64,000 nt of DNA from Hermodice carunculata (GCA_964020975.1 OZ026618.1:38702390-38766389); one strand, 5' to 3'. Positions 12,153 to 24,089 are shown, numbered from the stretch's first letter. Made by a program: numbers and translations. The notes: generated from the letters alone by a model not told the origin.

Positions 12153-12440
12153 GGTGAACTGCAATAAGAAACAAAAGCAATTATGACATGTACTGGTATA
12201 TATTTATGACATATACCAGTTTAAATGATATTATCAAGGGTCCATGAAGATTATGAATCAGGCTGCTTGGTAACTTGTAACAAGGACAAAAATTACTGAA
12301 TCATTTATGACTTTTTTTTCATGAATTTCCACAAACACACCATGATCTCCAAGGAAAATCCTCTGCTGAGAAATTCATCTCATGAAGATGTTAATCTGGG
12401 GAAACCCCTGCTTTCCCTAGCAACCATCTGTTCACATCTG

Positions 12441-12566
12441 CAGGGCCAGAATTTCGCAAAATTTTGCCAGAATCTATTTGGATTTTTGTCAGTAAGTTTT
12501 CAAGACAAGTTTAGGAGAATCTTTACGAGAATGGATTCTCAGATTCTCGCCGATATTCTGGCCCTG
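12441..12566. mobile_element. Small TIR/foldback element, hAT-like tips
   Basis: The ends CAGGGCCAGAATTTCG and CGATATTCTGGCCCTG are inverted repeats, and the pairing extends inward to GAATC. The CAGGG tip resembles hAT elements, but no matching 8-bp target duplication is evident. Non-coding. Confidence 0.6.
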
Positions 12567-13369
12567 GTCTGGAATGACGTTGAATCCCCACGTCAACCAG
12601 ACTCGTAATCCAAAGGACCAAATCTGGCCATTGAGGTTTTTGATGTGAGAACACAATTTCACATCAGGTTTCTTATGTAATAAACATTACTAGGACCGGT
12701 GCACCGCAGGGTACAAATAGGCGTATCCAATCTGTTACAGATCAGCCACTGATGAGACCCATCTCGGCTGGAACGGGTCTGGCGATTTCTGGTTGGCATG
12801 ACAGACAGGCATCCTAGTTTGCCATTCTCACTTGCCCAGTATCACTGTGAAGATATGAAACAGTCTTCCTAGTGACCTGTACCATGAACAAAAGCAATTA
12901 TTGCTACATCCTTTATTTACTTAGGGTTCACATACTGAATAAACTATAAATTAAGTGTACATGTATACCTAAATTTATGTTCTTATATTGAATATCACTG
13001 TCCCCTGGTTGAACAAAAATAGCAACATTTTAATAACTATCAAGTTTCCTAATTTGAACACAAGAAAATACAACTACTTAAATGTCTTTAAAAATGCTTG
13101 GCCTGGTATAGGTTGTACAAATCTGTAGCCAAACTGGGAAATACAAGCATAATTATCAAAGATTCTGCGATGGCCCTTCAATAATTCGTCTTCGAAGCAT
13201 TTCAGCCCTTTACACATACATTTATATAAGCCAAACTCAAGAAATGTTAGCATGATAAACCCTTTCCTCCTTGAATTAAGACTAAGTCAACAGCTTTTCT
13301 TGGCATGTTATCTTGGTCAGTCTCATGTACAATTCTCAGTCAAATTGTTTTTCAATACTGTTGAAATTA
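12567..13369. other. No recognised feature
   Basis: Sequence upstream of the DED coding exons. A 5' untranslated exon must exist somewhere upstream of 12158, but I cannot place it. Confidence 0.4.
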
Positions 13370-13547
13370 CAGTAAAACCTCCCTATATCGAACACCCTTG
13401 GGACCAGAAAAAAGTGTTTAGTATAGTGAAGTGTTCAGTATAGGGAGGTTTGCTTACATTGGAAGTATATATTTGGGACCGAGAAATGTTGTTCAGTATA
13501 GAGCAGTGTGCGATATAAGGAGGTGTTCGGTTAGAGAGGTTTTACTG
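13370..13547. mobile_element. TA-flanked MITE, family member 4
   Basis: Ends CAGTAAAACCTC and GAGGTTTTACTG, TA on both sides, about 178 bases. Inside, variants of GTGTTCAGTATAGG recur in both orientations. Confidence 0.85.
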
Positions 13548-14299
13548 TACCTGAAAACTTTAAGGCAGATGACATTTGACCACCAGCTGGTTTCGCTGGT
13601 TTAATGGGGTAAAGCTTCTTTCACACTTGGTGACAATGTTCCTGAGATTGTGAGTACAGTTGTCTAAACTACAGAAGATTTTCTTCCATGCAAATTGAAA
13701 CTGAAAAAGCTACAGATGAGAAAAAATATGTAGCAAAACAAAGCTCTTGGCAACAAAGCTCTTGGCATAGAAACAAAATCTGCAGGTAAAAAGGAAATCC
13801 CAAGACAGAGAAAAAGAATTCTGGATAAACCAGAATGTCAAGCCTGAAGTGTCTGCAAAAACAAACAAAATTCCCTCATGTATTGGGAAACTCTATCTAA
13901 TTATAGTACACTTTTTATTGCAACTTTTATTTATGGATCACTTTTGAGACAACGGCATGGACTGATGATGAGATGGTCATCATACTTTAGAATAAAAGTG
14001 TTATTTATGTCTTACATGGGTGTTTCAAACAACAAACCCCTGTGATGTACATATGTATACATTATTAACTGCTGATGACAGAGCATGGCTTGTCTATTAC
14101 CAAATACGTACAAGTCTCCTATTGTTGCTTTTAATTTGCACTATTTCATCTTCACTGACAGGGCCGCACATTATTCAGAGATTCTCATGTTACTAGTGTA
14201 TGCTGGGCACAAAATGCTGCGTATCAAAAATTTCTTCCACATCAGAGCATAGCCCTTGAAGTTGGAATGACACCTCTACTTATAAAAATTTTGAAGATA

Positions 14300-14481
14300 C
14301 AGTGGTTCCCCTCTGATAAGGCCACCCTAAATGCACCAGAAATGTGGCCTTATAAGAGGGGTGGCCTTTCCTGACGGGTAAAATATAATGAAAATGCCAT
14401 ATTTGCTGCATGGAGAGGTGGCCTAGAGGGCGTGACCTCTCTTGGGGGGGGGGGGAGGGCCTTATAAGAGGGGGACCACTG
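14300..14481. mobile_element. TA-flanked MITE, family member 5
   Basis: Ends CAGTGGTTCCCCTCTGATAA and its partner TTATAAGAGGGGGACCACTG, with TA on both sides and about 182 bases. A run of G near 14444-14456 lies inside. Confidence 0.87.
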
Positions 14482-14489
14482 TATTCAAC

Positions 14490-14860
14490 TTTTCTGGTGC
14501 CCCAAATTACCATAAATTAAACTTCTACAACTTCTGTTTGTGGTTCATTGCCGTGATGTGCTTACAGGGCAAAAGTATGAATTGAAGTTTGAATGGCACC
14601 TCTACCTATTATTGTGTTGAAGATATTTAAGGTTTAAAGATTCAAATGGCCCAAATTTTCATACTTTTCAAACCCGTCACCCTTCTTCATAAAAGAGCAA
14701 GACTTTATATTTATGGCAGTACAAGCATGCCAAGTCTGGCATTTCTATATATTATTGTTTTCAAATAAAAGGTCATAAAAATGCTGTGAGGAAAGAAACG
14801 AAAAAGAAAGAATTCATGATTAGAGAAACAGAATGTCTGTGTTGGCATACATACATACTG
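14490..14860. repeat. Tail fragment of the TGACCT-repeat element
   Basis: Text such as GAAGATATTTAAGGTTTAAA, the gccaagtctgg motif, GAAA-rich bases and GAATGTCTGTGTTGGCATAC matches the tail region seen at 20.6, 21.7 and 22.9 kb. The tandem core is absent. Confidence 0.6.
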
Positions 14861-15312
14861 TAATACAAAACTGCATCAGAATTTGCAGTGAAAAATTGAC
14901 CAGAATTATTCCAGAATCCATTTTTTATGGTTCAGGTCAACAGCTTTCCTTGGCATGAATGTGCCCTAAGTGTATCAAGCATAAGTATCCTATATTTTCT
15001 GTCACAATTAAGCGTGCTTGTACACAGTATGTCTTTGTTTTTTCACCTGTCACAATGCACAATTCTGTCTACCCTAAGGATGCAGTTGCATCCAAAATAA
15101 AGACTTGACCAAACTTTCCAAGCACAAAATGACAGTGTGCATGTCCATTCTACAACATACACATGTATACAGATAAAAATTAATGTCCCATAGAAACTTC
15201 AGGAGTTTTGCTTGGTTGTAAAAGATTAAAGAACAGCCTTTATCAAGTCCAACTATCATGTCATTGTTTTTCAAAGTTTATCAGTTCTTTCACTTGATGA
15301 GACTTTTTCACC

Positions 15313-15360
15313 AAAAAAAAAAAATAAAATAAAATAAAATAAAAATAAAAATAAAGAAAG
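15313..15360. repeat. A-rich (AAAAT)n low-complexity run
   Basis: Direct inspection. Confidence 0.9.
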
Positions 15361-15456
15361 AAACAGGTTGACACAAGGTCTGTAAGAAGAAAATGCTGAT
15401 AAAAATTGGCAAGGTTCAAGAGTCTCAGAAAAAATACATGTAGAGCTTCATAGAAT

Positions 15457-15557
15457 GGGGATTTGGTCGAGTGGATATGTGCGTTTCCCATTTCAGCTAG
15501 GCGACTGGTGCCAAAGGTTGCAGGTTCGAGTCCCGCTCGTTTCGAACATGAAATAGT
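15457..15557 (+). mobile_element. tRNA-derived SINE head, copy 2 (A and B boxes)
   Basis: TGGTCGAGTGG at 15464-15474 fits the RNA polymerase III A box and GGTTCGAGTCC at 15523-15533 the B box, with tRNA-like spacing. The acceptor stem does not pair (GGGGATT against TCGTTTC) and the T stem has a mismatch, so this is a SINE head rather than a working tRNA. The 3' part recurs at 11541-11613. Confidence 0.65.
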
Positions 15558-15839
15558 TAAAAATTCCCTGGTGATTAAGTTCTAAATTCTGTCTGTTGGC
15601 AATACAACTGTGTTGAATATGACTTCAATGTTAATGTACGCAGAAGTTTGGCAAATGGAGGCACTTGGGACTGAAACTCTATACCCACCATCTGTTTGCT
15701 CATTTGAACTGCTGGACTAAATATCGAATTGCAAAGGATTGTACCAATGTTGCATCCCACTATGCCAATCTTACTTGATTGACTGGTGGTGCTTAAAGCT
15801 AATGCTTCATTCATTTGGTTAAAAAAATTGCAAATGACT

Positions 15840-16426
15840 TATTTATTTTAAGATGAATTATGTAACCGCCAGGTTCAGCAATTACTGCTTTATTTCCTGA
15901 TTTGGCTACAGATTTTAAAGGCTTAGATTTGTCCCTGTCACTTGACTACATGACAGGGAGCCGGGATGCTACGATTCTTTTTATCTGCTGTAGCCCTCTG
16001 GGCCAGTAGAGCTGGAATCTCAGTAGCTCGCTGTTCCACTTTGTTTTCCAAGCTAAACCATTCCTATTTGGACAATCCAAACTTCAACTTGCCATGATTC
16101 AAATTTGACTTGTCCCAGGCTAGAGGACATGCAAATTGTTGAGCCCTGGGGGGCAGAAAATTTTCCATAAGCTGTACAAAACATGCAATTTTCTGCTTAC
16201 CTGTAGTGCAATTTGGTACAATCCCATGATAATGACCACATTTGGAATCAAATGGGATGAACTACATATATTTTATTTGTAATGTATTTTACTTTAGTAA
16301 TATTTCTTGAACACATATGTACTCTACTAATATGTACTGGTAATGTCAGTCTGTGTACGTTGAAGAATTGTATTTGCATATTTTGTGTACCTTGTAAAAT
16401 ATATATTTTGCTATCAAGATTCATAA
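15840..16426. other. No recognised feature
   Basis: AT-rich sequence with short open frames only. Confidence 0.4.
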
Positions 16427-16669
16427 TTAACCCTTTCAGTGCCAAAGTTCGGACTGAGTCATAAGCTTTTCTCGGAATACATTGGGCACATTGCACCCAA
16501 TGAATGCCGAGAAAAGCTGTTGACCTGGGTATTCTCTCTGGAACTATAGGCATATTGGTACTTGAATGAAAGGTCTTTAAGGAATATGAATCTTGGATCC
16601 TAATGATAATTCAGATTAGTTTGACTGAAGTAGATCAACTTAAGATGTGACAGGCACTGAAAGAGTTAA
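16427..16669. mobile_element. piggyBac-like MITE with TTAA target duplication
   Basis: TTAA at 16427-16430 and 16666-16669 bounds a 235-base element. Its 13-base terminal inverted repeats (CCCTTTCAGTGCC and GGCACTGAAAGAG) have one mismatch. TTAA targets and CCC-starting tips are the hallmark of piggyBac. A strong internal hairpin lies at about 16466-16521 (AGCTTTTCTCGG and its partner). Confidence 0.85.
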
Positions 16670-16818
16670 ACTATATATCTATCCACCTGACTGTACCAAG
16701 TTGCTCTGGCTGATGACTGAGGGTAACAGATTCATCCACCACAGGAATGATGTGTATCAAAAAACCCTGTTACTGTAATTTGAAATTTGTGTGTGTGAGT
16801 GTGGCGAAAAGATAGACC

Positions 16819-16924
16819 TAGCTCCAGGGAACCCAATTAACTCACTGTTATTGTTGGGTGATTTTTATCAGGGTCAACCCTAATAAAAATTGCCAACAAT
16901 AATGGGTTGGGTTCCCTGGAGCTA
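16819..16924. mobile_element. Foldback element
   Basis: Two ~53-base arms: TAGCTCCAGGGAACCCA on the left, its complement on the right, then TTATTGTTGG/CCAACAATAA further in. Non-coding; the family is unknown. Confidence 0.75.
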
Positions 16925-16929
16925 TGATA

Positions 16930-19100
16930 GACCATGCCATAAACTAGTTTATTCCTCCATGGATAGTCAAAAACTTCTTTATGGCAGCGTAACCCTGGAG
17001 TTAACCTGCTTTTGGGGTGCTTGTTTCACCCCCAGTCCAACGAATTCTGCATTTGTGAAAACGTACAAGTCAACACACGCTGGTTCTTTCAAACTGACAG
17101 TTAACTTATGATTACTGGATCAAAAATGCAAATTAAACTGCACACCGCTTCCTGGCCAGGCCCAGTGGGGAGGGTTGTCACCAACCCATTCCATGTTTTA
17201 GTCTTTTCAGTAGGAGACAGAGTCAGCCAGCCATCTGTCAAGCAAAAACAACTTTGCACCTTACTGACGTTCATTGCTGATCTGATGCATGCCTTATATG
17301 AAACGGAAAATTTACTGGACATGATTTTAGTTTTAGCTTTTACTGAAATTGACTTTAAAAAGTCTATCTCCACCATACCTTATACTGCAAAGGCTTGTCT
17401 TCATTATACTGAATCTAGTCTCTAGACTGAAAGTGGAACTTTTTTTTCAAATATAGTTGATCTACCTATTAATATGTTCCTAGTGTCCATAAGGTGGGCA
17501 AAAACAAGGATATAATCACCTGCTAATCTATCTTTATATATGTGATGAGTTGCCAGCCTCTGAACTGTGAAATTTTGTGCAAGGATGTTTAGCTCCATTC
17601 TGGAGCCTGCGTCTCAGTTCTGAGGGTAATTGCTGGTTAATGCATACATGTATTTGGGATCCTTAGCAAAATGCACACTTTTGACATTTTTATTATTGCA
17701 GAAACCCATTTTTTTTAGATTTGTTATAAACTGATTTCATGTTTACTCATACAAAAAAAAAAAAAAAATGTTTGCCCTGCTGACCCAATCCAAACTTTAC
17801 CGGTGTGGAGTTTTCAGTAGCTATATCAAGAATAGGAACATTGTTTTTAGAAGCTCATCACCAGAATTGAAGGGACATGTCTTGCACAGACCACCAGGGT
17901 TCTATTCTTGGTTTCAGTGTGACGTCACAGGTGTACACATCTGAGAACCTAGCTATGTGAAAACATCCCATGCTCTCCATTCACTTAGATGTTACAATTT
18001 GCATTTTTAAATCTCCAATATGGAAACAATTGTAGTCTTGATGATTCCAAGTTTTGGACATGAAGAAAAGAACGTCCATGAAACTATGTAATTTTGAGTA
18101 TATTATATCCCCCCAAAAAATGCATTTCAGCATTTTTTTTTTCTGACGTGGTTTACAAAGAATGTACAGGTCTGTTCTGTTGTTCACACCTTTTCATTGG
18201 CTGAGCAGTTAAAGTGCCAGGATGGTGAATCCAAGAATAATAGGTTTTACCATATCTGGAAGCACAGGCTCAGCTAATTTGAAGTCTCTGATTTATAACA
18301 ATAATTTTCTCATTTAAGACTATGGTCAGTGACGTATTACACTGTATTTTTACAAACTGTACGGCTTAGCCGGTCGAAAACTGGTACATGGTGCGTATAT
18401 GCGACGCAATAATGACAACATTCTGTCAGACCACAGTAGATGCATTACACGCATGATACCTCGTAGACCAAGTTCGTCTTACCATTGCGACAAACTCCCA
18501 TGCAGCTCACTCCCGGATGTCCCAGATCTGATCACAGACACAGTTTGCAGGCCCAAGTTCTGGCCAGACAACTGCCAAAAACCCTGAAAGTTTGTGAATC
18601 TTTGAATGTGAGTTTAATCACTGCTGCTCTCTCCAAACGTGGACAGCTGAGACTAAACAGACGAAACATAACTGGTCAGCACAGTACGAAAGTGGATATT
18701 CCGGGAAATACCTCGTAACAAAGCATAGGGGAATCCCCCGCCTCGTTTTCGGTTTCTGATCTCCGGTTCCCGTCTTGCCTTGTGGTCGGTCAGTGTTGTG
18801 CCTCCGATCAGGACAGGTACGAGAATCGAGAAAGTGGACAATGAAAACAAGTATCAGTTGATTCGAGCAGGGTAGGCGCGTAGCCTCCTTGGTTGATTAA
18901 ATGATTGTCGGGGGCAGCAGTAATCACTGGTAATGGGGCTCTGCCGCGTCGTGAAGTGTGTGAGACAGGTGGCCCAGAAAATGAAATTGACCCTGGACTC
19001 TGGAGCTCGGACAGGCAGATACTGTTGCGTACCGGGTCCGCGCGTGAAGGGCGCAATTGCAATTTTATTTTTGTAATCATTCACTATTACCAACGATTCT
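16930..19100. other. No gene recognised; a somewhat CpG-richer patch at about 18.35-19.05 kb
   Basis: The patch has several CG dinucleotides (CGTCGTGAAG, GGTCCGCGCG) unlike its surroundings and could be a promoter or untranslated exon of the minus-strand DED gene, but no splice pair proves it. A poly-A run lies at 17752-17768. Confidence 0.3.
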
Positions 19101-19103
19101 ATA

Positions 19104-19159
<56 letters not shown>
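19104..19159. repeat. (TTA)n microsatellite
   Basis: Uninterrupted trinucleotide run, directly left of a foldback element. Confidence 0.95.
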
Positions 19160-19160
<1 letters not shown>

Positions 19161-19190
19161 GACTCCTTGCTGTTACATATGCCAGATAAT

Positions 19191-19396
19191 TCACAGGGGC
19201 AACCAGCAGCATGGTTGTCTTCATATTCTGTCTGGTCAATACGAACCCATTTATACTGACCGGCAAAGTCACTGTCCACTGAAAATACTGATTAGGGTAA
19301 TCAGTATTTTCGCTGGACAGTGACTTTGCCAGTCAGTATGAATGGGTTCGTATTGACCACAATATGACAACAATATTCTGCTGGTTGCCCCTGTGA
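19191..19396. mobile_element. Near-perfect ~206-bp foldback element, copy 1
   Basis: The two halves are almost exact inverted repeats, from TCACAGGGGCAACCAGCAG at the left tip to CTGCTGGTTGCCCCTGTGA at the right, with a centre near GATTAGGGTAATCAG. A second copy lies at 23883-24089. No coding capacity. Confidence 0.88.
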
Positions 19397-19975
19397 GAGA
19401 ATCCAAGAATTTCTGCACATTCACGTAATTTCGTAAGTCTGCCTCCACATTGCACTGCATCTGAACATGATGTCATGAGCAGTGCAGCATGAATGATTGA
19501 CGGCAACTTCATTCAGGGGAACCAAACCTAAAATAACAAAGGAACATACAGCCCAAAATAAATAATTACTGTCTGCAGGAATGTCACCAAATTATGTGCG
19601 TACTTTAAGTAGACAATAATTTTCACATCTGACTAAGTTTTATCAGAATAACCCAACCGAAAAGTATATTTTAATGAACGTAACTAGGCAACCTCCGGGA
19701 AAGTTGGCTCAGCTGGGCCCAGGTCAGAGTGAGAACAGCTGTGCCCCTGATCTATACTATACTATAGTTTATTGTCTAGCTAAGACTTTATAATAACTAT
19801 TGCATGAATGCCCGCGCGTATGGGGGCCATTGCATGAATTACAATACGAGTCCTGAGCAGGACTTCAAAGATAAAAAGGACTAAAACTATTGCGGCAAAA
19901 TCATAGGCCTATCAATTGAATTATAGTTCTAAGCACAGTCACTGAGTCAGTCTGCTGAGCCTGGAACTATTAAAA

Positions 19976-20783
19976 TAATGTCAACTAGAAAAGAAGATTT
20001 GCTTCAAAGCAAACCCGTCTGTGTGCCTTCAAAAGTTGTAAATATTAAATGGTACATATTTTGTCCTTTGGTACTTCACATTTCATTAAGCTTATTGCAG
20101 GATGAAAATTTAAAACTCCAAATGACCTTGACCTTTGGCATTTACAGGTCACATGTCCATTGCAAAATGTACAGTGTTACAATACCCACAGTTTAAGTCC
20201 AACTTGATTATAATTGGATGGAAATTGGCCAAGTTATGGATAGGTGAATCTTTCAGAGGTCCAGATGACCTTGACCTTTGACCTTGAGAGGTCACATGTA
20301 AGTTTCAAAATATGCAGTGTTACAATAGCTACAATTTGAGCCCAACATGATCAAAATTGGATAAAAATTGACCAAGTTATGGCTAGAAGAAAGCCACCAT
20401 CGAAATTGGTCTTTGACCTTGAAATGACCTTTAACATTGAGATGACCTCTTCCTGAAGTGAACCTTGACCTCAAAAATGATATTTTGGCTTAAAATTGAC
20501 CTTTGACCTTGACATGACCTTTGACCTTGACATGACCTTGATATTTGAGATGACCTTTACCTTGCTATGATTAAACTCCTATACACTCGGAACCACATCT
20601 ACTATATTATATAAGATATTGAAGATTTAAAACTTTGATTATCCCTCATTTGAATAATTTTGAAAAGCATGATCTGTCATTATAAAAAGGCCAGACTTCA
20701 TCTATAGAAGTTTAATTGTGCCAAGTTTGGAGTTTCTACATGTAATACTTTTCAAATGAAATGTCGGACAAATTTGCCTGTAC

Positions 20784-20846
<63 letters not shown>

Positions 20847-20858
20847 AGAAAGAAAGAA
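19976..20858. repeat. Modular TGACCT-repeat element, block 1
   Basis: Order: head with a small hairpin (ATTTGCTTCAAAGCAAA), TGACCT-containing core units, a dense TGACCT stretch (20.40-20.57 kb), a unique tail ending in GTTTCTACATG-type text and a GGACAAATTTGCCTG junction, then (GAAA)n at 20784-20857. The same order follows at 20859-21960. Confidence 0.8.
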
Positions 20859-21960
20859 CTAGAAAAGAAGATTTGCTTCAAAGCAAATCTGTGTGCCTTC
20901 AAAAGTTGTAAACATTAATGCTACAACTTTTATCCCTTGGTACTTCACATTACATTAAGCTTATGGCTGGATGCAAATTTCAAAGTATAAATGACCTTGG
21001 CCTTTGACCTTTACAGGTCACATGTGAATTGCACAGTGTTACAAAACCCACAATTTAAGCCGAACATGAACCAAATCAGATGAAAGTTGACCAAGTTATG
21101 GCAAGATGAAACTTTCAAAGGGCCAAATGACCTTGACCTTTGCCCTTTTGAGGTTACATGTTCTTATGAAAATGTGCAGTGTGGCAATACCTACAATTTG
21201 GGTCCAACATGATTATAATTGGATGAAAATTTGCCAAGTTATCACTGGATGAAACTTTCAAAGGTCTAAATGACCTTTAACCTTTAGAAGTCACATGTAA
21301 GATTAAAAAATGTGCCGTGTTACAATAGCTACAATTTTGAGCTCAACATGATCAAAATTAGATAAAAATGGACCAATTTATGACTAGAAGGAAGCCACAA
21401 TCGAAAATAGGCTTTTGACCTTGGGATGACCTCTACCTGAAGTGAACCTTAACCTCAAAAATGACATTTCGGCCTAAAACTGACCTTTGACCCTTGACAT
21501 GACCTTGGACCTTTACATGACCTTGACATTTGAGATGGCCTTTACCTTGCTATGATCAAACTCCTATACACTCAGAACCACATCTATAGTATACAAGATA
21601 TTGAAGATTTAAAACTTTAATTAGCCCTCATTTGCATAATTTTGAAAAGCATGACCTCTCATTACAAAAAGGCCCGACTCATGTATAGAAGTATAATTGT
21701 GCCAAGTTTGGAGTTTCTGCGTGTAATACGTTTTAAATGAAATGTCGGACAAATTTGTCTGGAAAGAAAGAAAGAAAGAAAGAAAGAAAGAAAAAGAATT
21801 CCTAGAAAAAACAGTATGTCTGTGTTGACACACAGACATAAAGAAAGAAGGAAGGAAAGAAAGAAAGAATTCCTAGAAAAACAATATGTCCGTGTTGGCA
21901 CACATACATAAAAAAGAAAGAAAGAAAGAAAAAGAAAGAAAATATTTTTGATAGTATGTA
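20859..21960. repeat. Modular TGACCT-repeat element, block 2 (tandem to block 1)
   Basis: Same head, core, dense TGACCT stretch and tail as block 1. It ends in GAAA runs separated by two copies of a unit with GAATTCCTAGAAAAA and a near-palindrome TATGTCTGTGT...ACACAGACATA. Confidence 0.8.
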
Positions 21961-22414
21961 ATGATATATAAACTACCACAGACTAAGTCATCATTTCTTT
22001 CCATTTTGTTCTCATGAAACAAGTTGTCTTCTAAGCATGATACAACTTGTAGACGTCAGTCTATTCATATTTGTGCATGCTTTGTTTACATTGAACACTG
22101 ACCTGGCTGCCTGTGGCTTGTACAGTTCCTAACCTGGCAACCTCACTGCAATGAAAACTACAGCTTCCTGTGGCTTTCAGTTGAATCTGTTATGTCTAAC
22201 CCTATTAATTAATTATGTGTTGTTCCAGTTTTGTAAGTTACATTTTGTCTGTCTTGTGTTAACATGGCAAAAGCAATCACACACGGCATTCTGTGTGCTA
22301 CTCAGGGACACACATACAGACAAGCATGCTGCCCGTTGCCTGATATCAAACCCAGGCTCTCTTATCTTCGCTAAAAGTATCAATTACCAAAGCGGGGCCC
22401 CAGAATCTTGACTG

Positions 22415-22906
22415 ACACAATCTTCAAAGCCTTTGGTACTTCACATTCCATTACGCTTATGGCTAGATTAAAAAAAAGGCCTGAATTACCCTGACCTTTG
22501 ATCTTCAGCCATTGCATGTAAATTACAAAAATATGCAGAGTTGTAATACCTACAGGTTGGGTCCAACATGGTTCAAAGTGGATGAAAATTGACCGAGTTA
22601 TGGCTAGATGAAAATTGCAACTGTGAAAATGACATTGACCTTTGACCTTTAGAGGTCACATGTAAAAAAAAAAAAGTGCAGTGTTACTAACATATTAATC
22701 GAAGTTGGATTAATTACCTGTACCTATAATATTTTTGGAGATATTCAAGTTAAATTTTCAAATGGCCCTAATTTGCATAATTTTCAAAATCGTTGTAACT
22801 CTTTACAAAAAGTCCAGGCTTGTACTTCCATAAGAATAATCATGCCAAGTTTGGAGTTTCTATGTATGAAACTTTTTTAATGAAATGTTGGACAAATTTG
22901 CCTGGA

Positions 22907-22938
<32 letters not shown>

Positions 22939-23030
22939 ATTCCTAGAAGAACAGTATGTCTGTGTTGACACACAGCCATAAATAAAGAATTCCTAGAAAA
23001 ACAATATGTCTGTGCTGGTACACAGACCTG
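22415..23030. repeat. Modular TGACCT-repeat element, block 3 (shorter)
   Basis: Part of the head (CTTTGGTACTTCACATTCCA), two core units, the tail, a GAAA run at about 22905-22937 and two GAATTCCTAGAA units. The dense TGACCT stretch is missing. Confidence 0.75.
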
Positions 23031-23652
23031 ATAACATGAACAATCCTCGGTGTGGTTAGGTGCGCCCTCTTCTGGGAAAAGTGTAAAATGAAATAAATTC
23101 TGGTTCTATTCATTCAACTGGTCTGGTACTCAATGTCTAAAGACAGCACCTGCAAATACATTTGTTACTAACAGCTGTTCAGTCATTCGACACAACTCTT
23201 GCTACCTCAATATTAATATAATTATAAAATACTACCCGTGTAATTATTATTTTTTTTACAGTGGGGCATAGATCCATTTGTTATTTACAGCACTATTACG
23301 CATTACTGTTCATGTCCGTTTAGATCCTTTTATTTATCCTGGGTAATACATGATTAGCGGATACCCGCTAGTTCTCATCATGGCTCAGCTGTGAGAGAAA
23401 ATATATACTGGGGTGCCCAATTGTCTGACAGCTAAGGGGAAGGTTGCGTCCATTGCCAGGCTGAAAATTAAATTACATTTACCGTACTGATGTTGTTTGG
23501 CGTGCCGCTGAAAAGACCAAACACTGTGGCTTGTTGGCGCATGTTCCTTGTCGAATCACACTCTTTGGATTGCGAACGCGCACACATTTTAAAAGAGATG
23601 ATCGAGAAAATCCCTCTAGGAGCAGAAAGTTAGGTTTGCCCTTGCCCCAAGA

Positions 23653-23698
23653 GACCTCCCCACGCTCTGTAAGCTTGCTTACAGAGCGTGGGGAGGTC
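23653..23698. other. 46-bp near-perfect palindrome
   Basis: Two 22-base perfectly complementary arms (outer GACCTCCCCACG, inner CTCTGTAAGC) separated only by TT. Partly matching text (TAGGTTTGCCCTTGCCCC and GGGGCTAGGTTTGCCC) lies on both sides. Confidence 0.9.
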
Positions 23699-23882
23699 CT
23701 TAAGTTGGGGCTAGGTTTGCCCATATGTCGGACATGGGAAGGCATTTGGCTCCACGTTATTTTTGTTCACCTTATAGCTGGAAATTAAACTCCAGTCCTT
23801 GAGGGGAGAACCTATATATTTTAACACACATATTTGATTTAAAACTTTATTTTGCAAACTGCGTCCGACTGTTGATTAACAC

Positions 23883-24089
23883 CTCAGGGCAACCAGCAGA
23901 ATGGTTGTCATCATATTCTGTCTGGTCAATACGAACCCATTTATACTGACCGGCAAAGTCACTGTCCACCGAAGATAGGCCTACTGATTAGCGTAATCAG
24001 TATTTTCGGTGGACAGTGACTTTGCCAGTCAGTATGAATGGGTTCGTATTGACCACAATATGACAACCATTCTGCTTTTTCCCCTGTGA
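23883..24089. mobile_element. ~207-bp foldback element, copy 2
   Basis: Nearly the same as 19191-19396 in both arms (AATACGAACCCATTTATACT and its complement). Centre differs slightly (CTGATTAGCGTAATCAG). Confidence 0.88.

Noticed and set aside
15457-15546. Possible tRNA gene
   Set aside because: The acceptor stem does not pair and the T stem has a mismatch; the match elsewhere in the window points to a SINE.
23479-23788. Overlapping frames on both strands rich in SPRSVS and TERGEV
   Set aside because: They are created by the 46-bp palindrome and its flanks.
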